Positions 25,534 through 35,229 of a stretch of 64,000 bases of DNA are shown piece by piece. The stretch spans positions 62,001 to 126,000 of the forward strand of contig NZ_RKQJ01000001.1 of NCBI RefSeq assembly GCF_003814515.1. The letters are read 5' to 3'. Under the pieces are notes generated by a model, which was not told the origin of the DNA, did no database searches, and saw nothing but the letters and a program-made list of their open reading frames with translations. A program made the position numbers and the translations under genes. The stretch's first letter is position 1. The number at the start of each line of letters is the position of its first letter. The DNA is from Salinicoccus roseus. GTDB lineage: Bacteria; Bacillota; Bacilli; Staphylococcales; Salinicoccaceae.

Positions 25534-25735
25534 TGTTGGAAATAGTAGTATGCGAGTCCATTCCAAGAGAGCTGGTGGATGCTGTGAACCAGTAGTGGAT
25601 CCATATGAACTCATCCGGACTGAACTGAATCCCATCGAACGAAGTTGCACTTAACGGTGAATGCGGGTGGTACCGCGGTCGTATACATATATGATCGTCC
25701 CATGCTTATACAGGCATGGGATTATTTATATTCAA
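25534..25735 (+). ncRNA. T-box leader of leuS (leucine specifier CUC)
   Basis: The leader has a Stem I with AAGAGAGCTGGTGG (near 25564-25577), a base pairing GAGTCC/GGACT, and a specifier CTC (25610-25612), which decodes leucine. The invariant T-box GGGTGGTACCGCG is at 25665-25677. A terminator hairpin, CCCATGC (25699-25705) with GCATGGG (25714-25720), follows; its T-tract is broken (ATTATTTAT). Uncharged tRNA-Leu would stabilise the antiterminator and switch on leuS. Confidence 0.95.
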
Positions 25736-25746
25736 GGAGGATTTTT

Positions 25747-28158
25747 ATGGCGTTCAATCATATGGACATCGAAAGAAAATGGCAAACCCACTGGGAGAAC
25801 GAAAAGATATTCAAGACGGAGGACGAAATCGGCAAGAAGAAATTCTATGCACTCGACATGTTCCCTTACCCTTCAGGCGCCGGTCTGCACGTCGGGCACC
25901 CGGAAGGCTACACGGCAACGGACATCATTTCACGCATGAAAAGGATGCAGGGATATAATGTACTGCACCCGATGGGCTGGGATGCATTCGGGCTGCCGGC
26001 CGAGCAGTATGCCATCGATACGGGCAATGACATCAGGGCCTTCAATGAAAAGAACATCGACAATTTCCGCCGTCAGATCAAGGAGCTCGGATTCAGCTAT
26101 GACTGGGACCGCGAAATCAACACGACGGATCCCGAATACTACAAATGGACACAGTGGATCTTCATCCAGCTGTACAACAAAGGCCTCGCCTATATTGATG
26201 AAGTGCCGGTGAACTGGTGTGAAGCGCTCGGTACGGTTCTCGCCAATGAAGAAGTCATCGACGGCCTCTCCGAGCGTGGCGGGCATCCTGTCGTCAGGAA
26301 GCCGATGAAGCAGTGGATGCTCAAGATCACGGAATATGCAGACCGCCTGCTGGAGGACCTGGATGATCTGGACTGGCCGGAATCCCTCAAGGATATGCAG
26401 AGGAACTGGATCGGCAAATCCGAAGGGGCGAACATCCGCTTTGAAATAGAAGGTACTGGAGAATCGTTCACGGCATTCACGACCCGCCCTGATACGATCC
26501 ACGGTGCGACATATGCGGTGCTGTCTCCGGAGCATGAGCTGATCGATGTCATCACGACGGATGACCATCGTTCTGAAATCGAAGCCTATCAGGAAAAGGC
26601 CGCAAGGAAGAGCGAGCTTGAACGTACCGATCTCGCCAAGGAGAAGACGGGCGTATTCACAGGTGCCTACGCCGTCAATCCATTGTCGGGTGAAAAGATG
26701 CCGATATGGATTGCGGATTATGTACTGGCTTCCTATGGTACGGGAGCAATCATGGCCGTACCGGCCCATGATGAGCGTGACTATGAATTTGCACAGGAAT
26801 ACGACCTGCCGATCAAAGAAGTGGTTGCAGGCGGAGACGTTTCAGAAGAAGCCTATACGGGTGACGGGGAACACGTCAATTCCGGTGAACTGGACGGCCT
26901 CGGCAAGGAGGCGGCGATCGAGAAGTCGATCCGCATCCTGGAAGAGAAGGGTGCAGGGGAGCAGAAGACGACATACAAACTCCGTGACTGGCTGTTCTCA
27001 CGCCAGCGCTACTGGGGCGAGCCGATTCCCGTCATCCATTGGGAAGACGGCACGATGAGCGTCGTGGATGAATCCGAACTGCCGCTGATGCTGCCTGAAA
27101 TGGAGCAGATCAAGCCGTCGGGTACAGGAGAATCCCCGCTTGCCAACAACGAGGACTGGATAACGGTCGTCAGGGAAGATGGCGTGAAGGGCCGCAGGGA
27201 GACCAATACGATGCCGCAATGGGCTGGCAGCTGCTGGTACTACTTGAGGTTCATCGATCCGCACAATACGGAGGCCCTGGCATCAAAAGAGAAGATCGAC
27301 CACTGGATGCCTGTGGACCTCTATATCGGCGGCGCGGAGCATGCGGTGCTCCACCTGCTCTATGCAAGGTTCTGGCACAAGGTGCTCTACGATATCGGCG
27401 TGGTCGATACGCAGGAGCCTTTCCAGAAGCTGTTCAACCAGGGGATGATCCTTGGTGAGGGCAACGAGAAGATGAGCAAGTCGAAGGGCAACGTCATCAA
27501 TCCGGATGACATCGTCCGCTCCCATGGTGCAGATACGCTGCGCCTCTATGAGATGTTCATGGGGCCGCTCGAAGCGTCCGTCGCTTGGAACGACAACGGA
27601 CTAGACGGTGCCCGCCGCTTCCTCGACCGCGTATGGAGGCTGCTCGTCGATGAAGAGGGCAGACTGAAGGGGAATGTGGCTGCACAGGAGACGCCGGCGC
27701 TCGATAAGGTCTATCATGAGACTGTCAAGAAAGTGACAGAGGACTTCGAATCGCTGAACTTCAATACGGCCATCTCCCAGCTCATGGTCTTCATCAATGA
27801 ATGCTACAAGCAGGAGGCACTCGGCAGATCCCATATCGAAGGGTTCGTCAAACTCCTCGCTCCGGTAGCCCCTCATGTGGCAGAGGAACTGTGGGAGAAG
27901 CTCGGACATAATGAAACGCTTGCATATGAAGCATGGCCGCAGTTCGATGAATCCAAACTGGTCGAGAACGAGGTCGAAATCGTCATCCAGGTCAACGGCA
28001 AGGTAAAGGAAAAGATGAATGTGCCGACCGAAGCGACGAAGGATGATCTTGAACGCATTGCGATTGAATCCGACAGGGTGCAGGAAGCAATCCGTGAGAA
28101 GACCGTCCGGAAAGTCATCGTCGTACCGAACAAACTCGTCAATATCGTAGCAAACTAG
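25747..28158 (+). CDS. leuS: Leucyl-tRNA synthetase
   Basis: Charges tRNA-Leu. The 804-residue class Ia synthetase has the HIGH-type motif [13 protein letters not shown] near residue 45, the CP1 editing domain ([12 protein letters not shown] and [20 protein letters not shown], including the conserved Asp), the KMSKS motif in [10 protein letters not shown], and the C-terminal anticodon-binding and extension domains. I chose the ATG at 25747 after AAGGAGG rather than an earlier frame start, which lies inside the T-box leader. Confidence 0.98.
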   Translation: MAFNHMDIERKWQTHWENEKIFKTEDEIGKKKFYALDMFPYPSGAGLHVGHPEGYTATDIISRMKRMQGYNVLHPMGWDAFGLPAEQYAIDTGNDIRAFNEKNIDNFRRQIKELGFSYDWDREINTTDPEYYKWTQWIFIQLYNKGLAYIDEVPVNWCEALGTVLANEEVIDGLSERGGHPVVRKPMKQWMLKITEYADRLLEDLDDLDWPESLKDMQRNWIGKSEGANIRFEIEGTGESFTAFTTRPDTIHGATYAVLSPEHELIDVITTDDHRSEIEAYQEKAARKSELERTDLAKEKTGVFTGAYAVNPLSGEKMPIWIADYVLASYGTGAIMAVPAHDERDYEFAQEYDLPIKEVVAGGDVSEEAYTGDGEHVNSGELDGLGKEAAIEKSIRILEEKGAGEQKTTYKLRDWLFSRQRYWGEPIPVIHWEDGTMSVVDESELPLMLPEMEQIKPSGTGESPLANNEDWITVVREDGVKGRRETNTMPQWAGSCWYYLRFIDPHNTEALASKEKIDHWMPVDLYIGGAEHAVLHLLYARFWHKVLYDIGVVDTQEPFQKLFNQGMILGEGNEKMSKSKGNVINPDDIVRSHGADTLRLYEMFMGPLEASVAWNDNGLDGARRFLDRVWRLLVDEEGRLKGNVAAQETPALDKVYHETVKKVTEDFESLNFNTAISQLMVFINECYKQEALGRSHIEGFVKLLAPVAPHVAEELWEKLGHNETLAYEAWPQFDESKLVENEVEIVIQVNGKVKEKMNVPTEATKDDLERIAIESDRVQEAIREKTVRKVIVVPNKLVNIVAN

Positions 28159-28208
28159 AAGAACACCTCCCGTCAGGCTGTGTATCAGCCCATGGGAGGT
28201 GTTCTTTT
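28159..28208. terminator. Terminator between leuS and the HI0933-type gene
   Basis: AGAACACCTCCC pairs with GGGAGGTGTTCT (28194-28205), with an inner GGCTG/CAGCC stem, then TTTT. Shared by convergent genes. Confidence 0.88.
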
Positions 28209-28219
28209 GTGCATGCGTC

Positions 28220-29470
28220 CTAAAGCGTGGTGCTGTGCCCTGCCACGTAACCCGTGACGAGTGCGCTCGTTATATTGTAGCCGCCCGTATATCCATGTAT
28301 ATCAAGGACCTCTCCGGCAAAATAAAGCCCCGACACTTTGCGGCTCTCCATCGTCTGCGGTGTGATCTCCGAAAGCTTTACACCACCGCCGGTGACGAAT
28401 GCCTTTTCAATCGATTGGGTGCCGTCGACATTGAACTCGAAAGCCTTCAGGAACTGGACGATCTTTTCGATATTCCCTCTGGATACATGGTGGCCGCTTG
28501 TTGCACCATCTATATCCAGGTGATCCAGCATGAAGAGGACAAGCCGTTCCTGCAGGAAGGTCTTCAGTGTATTCTTCAGGGAGCGGTCCCGGTTTGCACC
28601 GATGCTCTCTTCTATCATCGCACGGAGCGCCCCGGCACTTTCATCCGGAAAGAAGTCGAGGGACATGAGGATGCTTGCCTTCTTCTGCTTCTGCTTTTCC
28701 TTATGGACGAACTGGCTGCACCGGAGGGCGGCGGGGCCGCTGATGCCGAAGTGGGTGAAGATCATATCCATCCGATGGGCCACCCTCGGTTTCCCGTTCT
28801 TCTTCAGTACCGAAAGGGAGACGTCGGAGAGGCTCAGGCCCTTGAGGCGGCCTTCCTTTATGAAAGGCTCGGGGGAGGTGATGGGCACCTCGGTCGGGAA
28901 CAGTTCCGTAATCGTATGGCCGGCGGATTCGGCAAAGCGGTGGCCGTCGCCTGTAGAACCGGTCTGGGGCACGCTCCTGCCTCCTGTGGTGACGATGACA
29001 TTATCCGCCCGGATCATCGTTCCATCCGCCAGTTCCACGCCCTCAGCATGGCCATCCTCCACAAGCACCTGCCTGACGATGGTCTCCTTCCGGATTTCAA
29101 CTGTGTTCCTTTCAAGGGCATCCAGGAATACGGTGAGGATGTCCTGTGCCCGGTCGGTGACGGGGAACATCCTGCCATGGTCCTCCTCCTTGAGGGAGAC
29201 GCCCCGGGACTCGACGAATTGTATGATGCTTTCGTTGTCGAAGGTGCTGAAGGGGCCATAGAGGAATTTGCCGTTGCCCGGGATGTGGCTTATGATCTCC
29301 TCATAGGGAAGCCTGTTCGTGACATTGCACCGTCCGCCGCCCGAGATAAGCAGCTTCTTTCCGAGGGATTTATTCTTTTCTATGAGCAGGACGCGGCTGC
29401 CGTTTTCGGAAGCGGCATAGGCGGCCATGAGCCCGCTTACACCGCCGCCGACTACTATCGTATGGTACAT
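28220..29470 (-). CDS. HI0933-family FAD-dependent oxidoreductase (YtfP-like)
   Basis: A 416-residue flavoprotein. It has the N-terminal Rossmann GxGxxG form VVGGGVSGLMAAYAA, the family-specific LLISGGGRCNVTN, the VIVTTGGRSVPQTGSTGDGH segment and the C-terminal FAGEVLDIHGYTGGYN. These are the signatures of the BaiN/HI0933 group, whose substrates are mostly unknown. The opposite strand carries a longer uninterrupted frame (449 codons), but its product lacks any recognisable feature. It is divergent from the flippase gene. Confidence 0.9.
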   Translation of the reverse strand: MYHTIVVGGGVSGLMAAYAASENGSRVLLIEKNKSLGKKLLISGGGRCNVTNRLPYEEIISHIPGNGKFLYGPFSTFDNESIIQFVESRGVSLKEEDHGRMFPVTDRAQDILTVFLDALERNTVEIRKETIVRQVLVEDGHAEGVELADGTMIRADNVIVTTGGRSVPQTGSTGDGHRFAESAGHTITELFPTEVPITSPEPFIKEGRLKGLSLSDVSLSVLKKNGKPRVAHRMDMIFTHFGISGPAALRCSQFVHKEKQKQKKASILMSLDFFPDESAGALRAMIEESIGANRDRSLKNTLKTFLQERLVLFMLDHLDIDGATSGHHVSRGNIEKIVQFLKAFEFNVDGTQSIEKAFVTGGGVKLSEITPQTMESRKVSGLYFAGEVLDIHGYTGGYNITSALVTGYVAGHSTTL

Positions 29471-29549
29471 GGGATGTTCTCCTTTTTGTTTAAAACTGAT
29501 ATGCTTTCGATTATAATGGATATTATTCTTAAAGTAAGAGGGTTATAAA

Positions 29550-31184
29550 ATGTCTGATTCAAATAATCTGGTACGGGGTACGTTCCTGCTGACCATCGCA
29601 ACATTCATCACGAAGCTTCTTGGAATGCTTTACCTCATTCCATTTTACAGCATAATGGGCGGCGAGGAAAACCTCGCCCTCTACGGATATGCCTATACAC
29701 CATACACCATCATGCTGTCGATTGCAGCAGCGGGTGTGCCGGGGGCCGTATCCAAATATGTATCGAAATATAATGCGCTTGGGGCCTATGCCACAAGTCA
29801 GAAGCTCTACCGGTCGAGCCTGCTTGTGATGCTCGGCTCAGGTGTCATCGCCTTTCTCGCGCTCTTCATGGCTGCACCGTTCATTGCCGAACTGCAGATG
29901 CTCGCAGCTGGGGACGGCGCCCACCGCTGGTCGACTGAAGATGTCACGCGCATCATCAGGGTCGTCAGCGTAGCCGTCATCGTCGTGCCGTTCATGGCGA
30001 CGTGGCGCGGCATATTCCAGGGATTCGAATCGTTCGGCCCGACAAGCGTCTCCGCAGTCATCGAACAGCTGATCCGGATCATTTTCCTGCTGGGTGGCGC
30101 ATTCATCGTCATCTATATTCTGGATGGTACTGTCCAGACGGCAAATGAAGTGGCAGTCTTCGCCGCATTCGTGGGTGTCCTTGCCGCCATGGGAACGCTC
30201 TGGTATTTCTGGAGGAAACGGAAGGGGCATATCGACCGCATGATGGCGACGGATGACACCGATTATGATTTTTCATACCGTGAAATGTACTCAGAGATCA
30301 TCCGCTACGGCATCCCGTTCATCATCGTGGGCATCAGCATTCCGCTGACGATGTTCATCGACCAGCTGACCCACAACAACGGCCTTGCCCTCGGCGGTGT
30401 GCCGGAGCAGTACCATGATGCATGGTTCGGCATGCTGAACTTGACGACGCACAAGCTGGTCATGATCCCGACGGCTTTCGCATCTGCATTTGCGATCACC
30501 ATACTGCCATTCATCACGAAGAATTACCAGCGCGGCAAAATGGGGGATGTGCACGAGCAGATCAAGATGATGGTGCTCATGCTGCTCTTCTTCGTCATTC
30601 CGGCAGCCATCGGCATGATGATCCTCTCTGCACCGCTCTATACATCATTCTACAGCTACAATGAAATGGGCATAAAGATCCTGCTCTTCTATGCACCGGT
30701 GAGCATCGCAATCTCATTGTTCACGATCACATGCTCGATCGTCCAGGGCATCGACAAGCAGAACCTGACCCTGTACGTGGTCCTGATCATGCTGGCGATC
30801 AAGGCGGCGATCAACATTCCGCTCATCATGCAGTTCCAGACTGTCGGTGCTGTGATGGGGACGGGCATCGCACTCAGCATCGGCGTGCTGATCAACTTCA
30901 TGATCATCAAGAAGTACGGGGAATTCCGCTTCAGGCCGCTCATAAGGCCGCTGGCTGAAATTGTAGTGTACAGCCTCGTCATGCTGCTCGTGGTGGAAAT
31001 CATCTATTATATACTCATGTTCAATGTGGACATCTCCAGCAAAACCGGTGCAATCATCCTCATGGCGGTGGCCGTACCGATCGGTGGTCTGGTGTACATG
31101 CTGCTGTCATTCAAGACCGGGCTTGCCGATGAGATACTCGGCAGCCGGGCGGACAAGATCAGGAAGAGATTGAAGGTGCTTTAG
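29550..31184 (+). CDS. Polysaccharide/lipid II flippase, MurJ-like (MOP superfamily)
   Basis: A 544-residue membrane protein with about fourteen transmembrane segments. The N-terminal GTFLLTIATFITKLLGMLYLIPFY is the MVF/YtgP-type start, followed by APFIAELQML and WRGIFQGFESFGPTSVS. B. subtilis YtgP and S. aureus MurJ-type proteins flip lipid II for cell-wall synthesis, and this chromosomal position with a pseudouridine synthase downstream matches the staphylococcal arrangement. Its stop is immediately followed by the next start. Confidence 0.9.
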   Translation: MSDSNNLVRGTFLLTIATFITKLLGMLYLIPFYSIMGGEENLALYGYAYTPYTIMLSIAAAGVPGAVSKYVSKYNALGAYATSQKLYRSSLLVMLGSGVIAFLALFMAAPFIAELQMLAAGDGAHRWSTEDVTRIIRVVSVAVIVVPFMATWRGIFQGFESFGPTSVSAVIEQLIRIIFLLGGAFIVIYILDGTVQTANEVAVFAAFVGVLAAMGTLWYFWRKRKGHIDRMMATDDTDYDFSYREMYSEIIRYGIPFIIVGISIPLTMFIDQLTHNNGLALGGVPEQYHDAWFGMLNLTTHKLVMIPTAFASAFAITILPFITKNYQRGKMGDVHEQIKMMVLMLLFFVIPAAIGMMILSAPLYTSFYSYNEMGIKILLFYAPVSIAISLFTITCSIVQGIDKQNLTLYVVLIMLAIKAAINIPLIMQFQTVGAVMGTGIALSIGVLINFMIIKKYGEFRFRPLIRPLAEIVVYSLVMLLVVEIIYYILMFNVDISSKTGAIILMAVAVPIGGLVYMLLSFKTGLADEILGSRADKIRKRLKVL

Positions 31185-31877
31185 ATGAGACTGGACAAAT
31201 ATTTGGCGAATGCCGGGGCCGGCAGCCGCAGTGAAGTGAAGAACATGATAAAGAAGAAGCGGATCACAGTGGAGGGTGAAACCGTCACGGACCCGAAGAC
31301 CAGGGTCTCCGCGGAAGATGATGTCCTGCTCGACGGCGGCCCTGTAGTGCTGGAGGAGGAAATCTACATCATGCTCAACAAGCCGCAGGGCGTCATCTCA
31401 TCGACCGAGAAGGGTCCGACTCCGACGGTGATCGACCTGATCGACCACCCCCAGAAGGATCAGCTGTTTCCAGTCGGCAGGCTGGACAAGGATACTACCG
31501 GCCTGCTGCTCATCACCAACGACGGGAAGCTTGCACATGAACTGCTGAGCCCCAGGAGCAGGATAGGCAAGACATATGTTGCCGAACTCGAGAAGGAAGT
31601 GGCGGAAGCGGATATCTCACAGCTTGAATCCGGGATTCCCCTGAAGGAGTTCACGACAGCCCCGGCATCTGCAAAGAGGCTGGGCCCCCGCGAGGTGGAG
31701 CTGACGATTACGGAAGGGAAGTTCCACCAGGTCAAGCGGATGTTCCACCACGTGGGCAACGAAGTCACTGCACTCCACCGCATCAGGTTCGGAAATCTCG
31801 CACTCGATGAACACCTTGCACCCGGGGATTACAGAAGATTAGGTGAAAATGAAATCAAGTTGATCAAAAAGGTTTAA
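31185..31877 (+). CDS. Pseudouridine synthase, RsuA/YtzG family
   Basis: A 230-residue RNA pseudouridine synthase. An N-terminal S4 RNA-binding domain (MRLDKYLANAGAGSRSEVKNMIKKKRITVEG) precedes a catalytic domain with GRLDKDTTGLLLITNDG, where the Asp in RLDKDT is the nucleophile, and KFHQVKRMFHHVGN. The RsuA group modifies 16S rRNA U516 in E. coli; the same target here is an inference. It abuts the flippase gene without a gap. Its TAA stop overlaps a sigma-B-type promoter for the next gene. Confidence 0.93.
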   Translation: MRLDKYLANAGAGSRSEVKNMIKKKRITVEGETVTDPKTRVSAEDDVLLDGGPVVLEEEIYIMLNKPQGVISSTEKGPTPTVIDLIDHPQKDQLFPVGRLDKDTTGLLLITNDGKLAHELLSPRSRIGKTYVAELEKEVAEADISQLESGIPLKEFTTAPASAKRLGPREVELTITEGKFHQVKRMFHHVGNEVTALHRIRFGNLALDEHLAPGDYRRLGENEIKLIKKV

Positions 31878-31896
31878 GGGTAATCTGATAGGGTAA
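31872..31896 (+). promoter_or_regulatory. Sigma-B-type promoter upstream of the repeat-rich protein
   Basis: GTTTAA (31872-31877), a 13-bp spacer and GGGTAA (31891-31896) differ at one position from the general-stress sigma-B consensus GTTTAA-N12-15-GGGTAT. The -35 box overlaps the stop of the upstream gene. The predicted transcript starts about 30 bp before the ribosome-binding site at 31931. Confidence 0.6.
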
Positions 31897-31943
31897 ATAT
31901 GAATCAGATATCAAAACAAAATACTTAATAAGAGGTGTTGGAA

Positions 31944-32663
31944 ATGGCTAGAAAAACTGGAGGACTACTGAAAGTCGCGGCTATGCTCGGGCTGGCAGTC
32001 GCTGCTAAGCAATTGTCCAAAAAAGAGAACCGTGATGTCGTCAAGAATGAATACAATAAAGTTAAGGAAGACCCTAAATCCTATGCTCAGAATGTTCAGG
32101 ACAAATTGTCCCAGCAGGCTGGAGAGTATCAGGAAAAGGCGAAGAGTGAATATGACAGGGTGAAGCAGGATCCGAAAGGCTATGCTCAGAACGTCCAGGA
32201 GAAAGTGACCAAACAGGCGAGCGAGTATCAGGAAAAAGTGACGAAGCAGGCCGGAGAATATCAGGAAAAGGCTAAATCCGAGTTCAACAAAGCCAAGGAA
32301 GATCCAAAAGGCTACGCACAATCTGCACAGGAGAAGGCCAAATCCAGAATGGATAAGAACAACCAGAATGACAAGGTCTCCCCAAGCCAGGGCAAGAGCA
32401 GCGTGGACAGTGAGGGTGAGCATACCACCAAACCTGACAGGATGGATGCTGAAGGACAGCTCACTGCAGAACAGATGAACAATGAATGGATTTCAGAGGG
32501 CGGCCTCCATCCGGAAGAGCATCTGCAGGACGATGTTTCCTTTGGTGAACTGAATAAGGACCAAGCAAAGGACATTGATGTTGTGGACGACGAGGGTGAA
32601 AAGGACGGCAACCATAATATCCATGTCGTTACAGATGATGACGATTCAAACAAAAAGAAATAG
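31944..32663 (+). CDS. LEA-like repeat protein, YtxH-like N-terminus
   Basis: A 239-residue, highly charged protein. Residues 6-21 are hydrophobic and glycine-containing (GGLLKVAAMLGLAVAA), resembling the start of YtxH proteins. Residues about 34-135 hold three copies of a K-x-DPK-x-YAQ-x-x-Q unit alternating with QAGEYQEKAKSE, predicted to form a continuous amphipathic helix like late-embryogenesis-abundant proteins. The last 100 residues are acidic and probably disordered. I chose the ATG at 31944 after AGAGGTG. A sigma-B-type promoter lies upstream. A role in salt or desiccation stress is inferred from composition and promoter only. Confidence 0.8.
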   Translation: MARKTGGLLKVAAMLGLAVAAKQLSKKENRDVVKNEYNKVKEDPKSYAQNVQDKLSQQAGEYQEKAKSEYDRVKQDPKGYAQNVQEKVTKQASEYQEKVTKQAGEYQEKAKSEFNKAKEDPKGYAQSAQEKAKSRMDKNNQNDKVSPSQGKSSVDSEGEHTTKPDRMDAEGQLTAEQMNNEWISEGGLHPEEHLQDDVSFGELNKDQAKDIDVVDDEGEKDGNHNIHVVTDDDDSNKKK

Positions 32664-32673
32664 AAGATATTTA

Positions 32674-32712
32674 ATGAGGATAGGGCTGTTATTGCCCTAT
32701 CCTCTTGTTTTT
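32674..32712 (+). terminator. Terminator after the repeat-rich protein
   Basis: GAGGATAGGGC (32676-32686) pairs with GCCCTATCCTC (32694-32704), followed by TTGTTTTT. Confidence 0.88.
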
Positions 32713-32774
32713 ATGTCAATTTTTCTTTATTATTGAAAAAAAGATTCTGTTACATATGATGGGAGAGCATGCTC

Positions 32775-34205
32775 ATGAATTATAAAGCGCTGGTTGAAGA
32801 CTACAGGGAGCGCCTGATCGATGATCTGATGGGACTTCTGGAAATTGAAAGTGTAAAAGGCGAGCCGACCGGCAGCGCGCCGGTCGGCGCCGGACCGAAG
32901 GCGGCACTGGACTACATGCTGGAACTCGGCGCCCGTGACGGCATGGCCATAAAGGATGTGGACAACATTGCAGGCCATATCGAAGCAGGCGAAGGGGATA
33001 GGCTCTTCGGTGTATTGGGCCATGTGGATGTGGTGCCTCCCGGCAAGGGATGGGATACGGATCCCTTCGTCCCGGAAATAGTCGATGGGGAGATCGTGGC
33101 CCGTGGTGTACAGGACGATAAGGGGCCGACGATCGCGGCCTATTATGCGATGAAGATACTCCATGAAGAAGGGCTGCCCTTCAAATACCGGACCCGTCTG
33201 ATTGTCGGAACTGACGAAGAATCCGATTGGCAGTGCACCGAGGCCTACTTCAAATCTGAGGAGATGCCTGATGCCGGCTTTGCGCCGGATGCGGCTTTTC
33301 CTTTGATCCATGGTGAAAAGGGCATTTCCACATTCAATTTCGTGCAGAAGCCGATGGCGCTTGATGAACATGAACCGAAAATAGAGCTGAAAGTGCTGAT
33401 TTCCGGCGAACGGTACAATATGGTTCCGGAAGATGCAGAAGCGAAATTGAAAGTTCAGCAGAACATGAGTGAAGTGATCCAGTCATATGAAGATTTCCTG
33501 AGGGAAGTGGAGGCCGATGGGGCATACGAAGTGGACAACGGCTTCCTCAAGCTGAGTATGCAGGGCAGAAGTGCGCATGGCTCGACCCCGGAGGTCGGCG
33601 TGAACGCCGGTCTCATCCTCATACGCTTCCTGAACGGCCTGGCACTCGACAACAACGCTGCAGCCTTCACGGAATTTGCGATGGAGCGGCTCGTCGGCAG
33701 CACAGACGGCTCACTGCTTGGAATGGACTTTTCCCACCCAGAAATGGGGGAGACAAGCGTGAATGTCGGTATGATCAACTACACTGAAGTGGACGGCGGC
33801 ATATTCGGAGTCAACTTGAGATACCCGAAGGGGCTCGACTTCGAATCGGGCATGACAGGCCTCAAGGAAGAAGTGTATGGACAGGGATTCACCGTCGAAG
33901 ACCTCGACTACCAGCCACCCCATTATGTGGACAGGGAAGACCCGCTGGTGGACATATTGACCGATGCCTACCGCAACCATGTTGAAGATGATACGGAGCC
34001 GTTCACGATCGGCGGTGGGACATATGCCCGCACCTTGAAAAAGGGTGTTGCCTTTGGGGCGATGTTCAAGGATACTGTAGATACGATGCACCAGAAGAAT
34101 GAACGCATGAAAATTGATGAACTGCTCATGGCAACCGAGATCTACCTTGAAGCACTGCATAGAATCTGTATAAAGGGTGAGATGGATGAAGATAAGCTAC
34201 TATAA
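32775..34205 (+). CDS. pepV: Dipeptidase PepV (M20 family)
   Basis: A 476-residue di-zinc dipeptidase. The metal-site residues are in LGHVDVVPPGKGW (His), VARGVQDDKGPT (Asp), GTDEESDWQC (catalytic Glu and ligand Glu), and a C-terminal His in GATFARTM-like GGGTYARTLKKGVAFG with a later MHQKNER. Length is that of PepV. An ATG at 32769 precedes the chosen one at 32775; GGGAGAG fits 32775 better. The end overlaps dat by 20 bp, and pepV-dat is a conserved pair in staphylococci. Confidence 0.95.
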   Translation: MNYKALVEDYRERLIDDLMGLLEIESVKGEPTGSAPVGAGPKAALDYMLELGARDGMAIKDVDNIAGHIEAGEGDRLFGVLGHVDVVPPGKGWDTDPFVPEIVDGEIVARGVQDDKGPTIAAYYAMKILHEEGLPFKYRTRLIVGTDEESDWQCTEAYFKSEEMPDAGFAPDAAFPLIHGEKGISTFNFVQKPMALDEHEPKIELKVLISGERYNMVPEDAEAKLKVQQNMSEVIQSYEDFLREVEADGAYEVDNGFLKLSMQGRSAHGSTPEVGVNAGLILIRFLNGLALDNNAAAFTEFAMERLVGSTDGSLLGMDFSHPEMGETSVNVGMINYTEVDGGIFGVNLRYPKGLDFESGMTGLKEEVYGQGFTVEDLDYQPPHYVDREDPLVDILTDAYRNHVEDDTEPFTIGGGTYARTLKKGVAFGAMFKDTVDTMHQKNERMKIDELLMATEIYLEALHRICIKGEMDEDKLL

Positions 34206-35034
34206 TGGAGAATTCAAAAGTGACGACGAAATTTCAGTAGACTACAACGACCGTGCCTTCTACTTCGGGGATGGCGTGTATGAAGTGGTCAGAGTATACG
34301 ACAACGCGTTCTTTACGCTCGATGAACACATGGACCGGCTGGTCAGGAGCGCATCGGAAATCGAAATCAACGGTCTTGACCGCGAGAAGCTCATCGACAT
34401 CATCACCGAATTGAAGGAACAGAACAGCATCGAAAACGGATCCATCTACATCCAGGTGTCAAGGGGCATCAATCCGAGGAACCATGCCTATCCTGCAGGT
34501 GCCGAGCCGGTCATCCTCGCCTATATGAATGAAATGGCGCGTCCCTCCCATCAGATGGACAATGGCGTCGAGGTCATCACGGCAAACGACTACAGGTGGC
34601 TGAAGTGCCATGTCAAAAGTCTGAACCTGCTGGCGAACGTCATGGAGAAGGAGCGTGCAGTGCGTGCCGGTGCCCATGAAACACTGCTGCATCGAGATGG
34701 TGTGGTGACTGAAGGGTCCTCCACGAATGTATTCATCGTCAGTGATGGTGTGCTCAGGACCCATCCTGCAAACCACCTGATACTGAACGGCATCACCAGG
34801 CAGGAAGTGCTGAAGATTGCAGAGGCGCAGGGCTTGGAATATGCGGAGAAGGCCTTCACACTTGATGAACTGAAGTCGGCGGATGAAGTATTCATCACAA
34901 GCACTACACAGGAAGTGACGCCTGTATCACATGTCGACGGGGAAAAGGTCGGCGATGGTGCGAAGGGCAGCATCACACAGAAGATACAGGAAGAATTCGA
35001 CCAGAGGATCCATGAATTAAATCTGGTTAAATAA
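34186..35034 (+). CDS. dat: D-amino-acid aminotransferase
   Basis: A PLP-dependent class IV aminotransferase that interconverts D-alanine and D-glutamate, providing D-glutamate for peptidoglycan. The 282-residue length equals that of Bacillus/Staphylococcus Dat. Motifs are DRAFYFGDGVYEVVRVY, the PLP lysine in WLKCHVKSLNLL (Lys in CHVKSLN), and GSSTNVFIV. I chose the ATG at 34186 with AAAGGGTG upstream; GTG at 34177 is in frame. The start lies inside the last 20 bp of pepV, suggesting coupling. Confidence 0.94.
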   Translation: MKISYYNGEFKSDDEISVDYNDRAFYFGDGVYEVVRVYDNAFFTLDEHMDRLVRSASEIEINGLDREKLIDIITELKEQNSIENGSIYIQVSRGINPRNHAYPAGAEPVILAYMNEMARPSHQMDNGVEVITANDYRWLKCHVKSLNLLANVMEKERAVRAGAHETLLHRDGVVTEGSSTNVFIVSDGVLRTHPANHLILNGITRQEVLKIAEAQGLEYAEKAFTLDELKSADEVFITSTTQEVTPVSHVDGEKVGDGAKGSITQKIQEEFDQRIHELNLVK

Positions 35035-35144
35035 TGTTAACCTGAAAAATTACCCAAATAAATTTTAGCGGCTTCAACGCTTACACTGTATGGTTTCTTG
35101 AGTACGCAACGCGTGGTTGTCATGAAATCTGTGGATAATAGTCC

Positions 35145-35173
35145 TTGAAATAAACCTCAAAACCCTATAAAAT
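35145..35173 (+). promoter_or_regulatory. Sigma-A promoter upstream of ytmP
   Basis: TTGAAA (35145-35150), a 17-bp spacer and TAAAAT (35168-35173). It drives a short leader that contains a terminator-like hairpin before the ytmP ribosome-binding site. Confidence 0.65.
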
Positions 35174-35194
35174 TTATAACACGAACAGAAACTG

Positions 35195-35229
35195 GCGCTA
35201 TCTTATTTTTAAATATTTAGCGCTTTTTT
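35195..35229 (+). terminator. Terminator-like hairpin in the ytmP leader
   Basis: GCGCTA (35195-35200) pairs with TAGCGC (35218-35223), with an extra TATTTTTAAATA element in the loop, followed by six T residues. It lies between the predicted promoter and the ytmP start, so it could be an attenuator or simply end transcripts from dat. Confidence 0.6.

Noticed and set aside
25645-25746. An N-terminal extension of leuS
   Set aside because: It overlaps the T-box antiterminator and terminator; the ATG at 25747 follows a strong AAGGAGG and gives the normal LeuS N-terminus.
28199-29548. A 449-codon frame on the plus strand opposite the HI0933-type gene, longer than the gene itself
   Set aside because: The product has no recognisable domain, its composition mirrors the antisense of a GC-rich gene, and the minus-strand protein has clear flavoprotein motifs. 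It is a codon-bias shadow.
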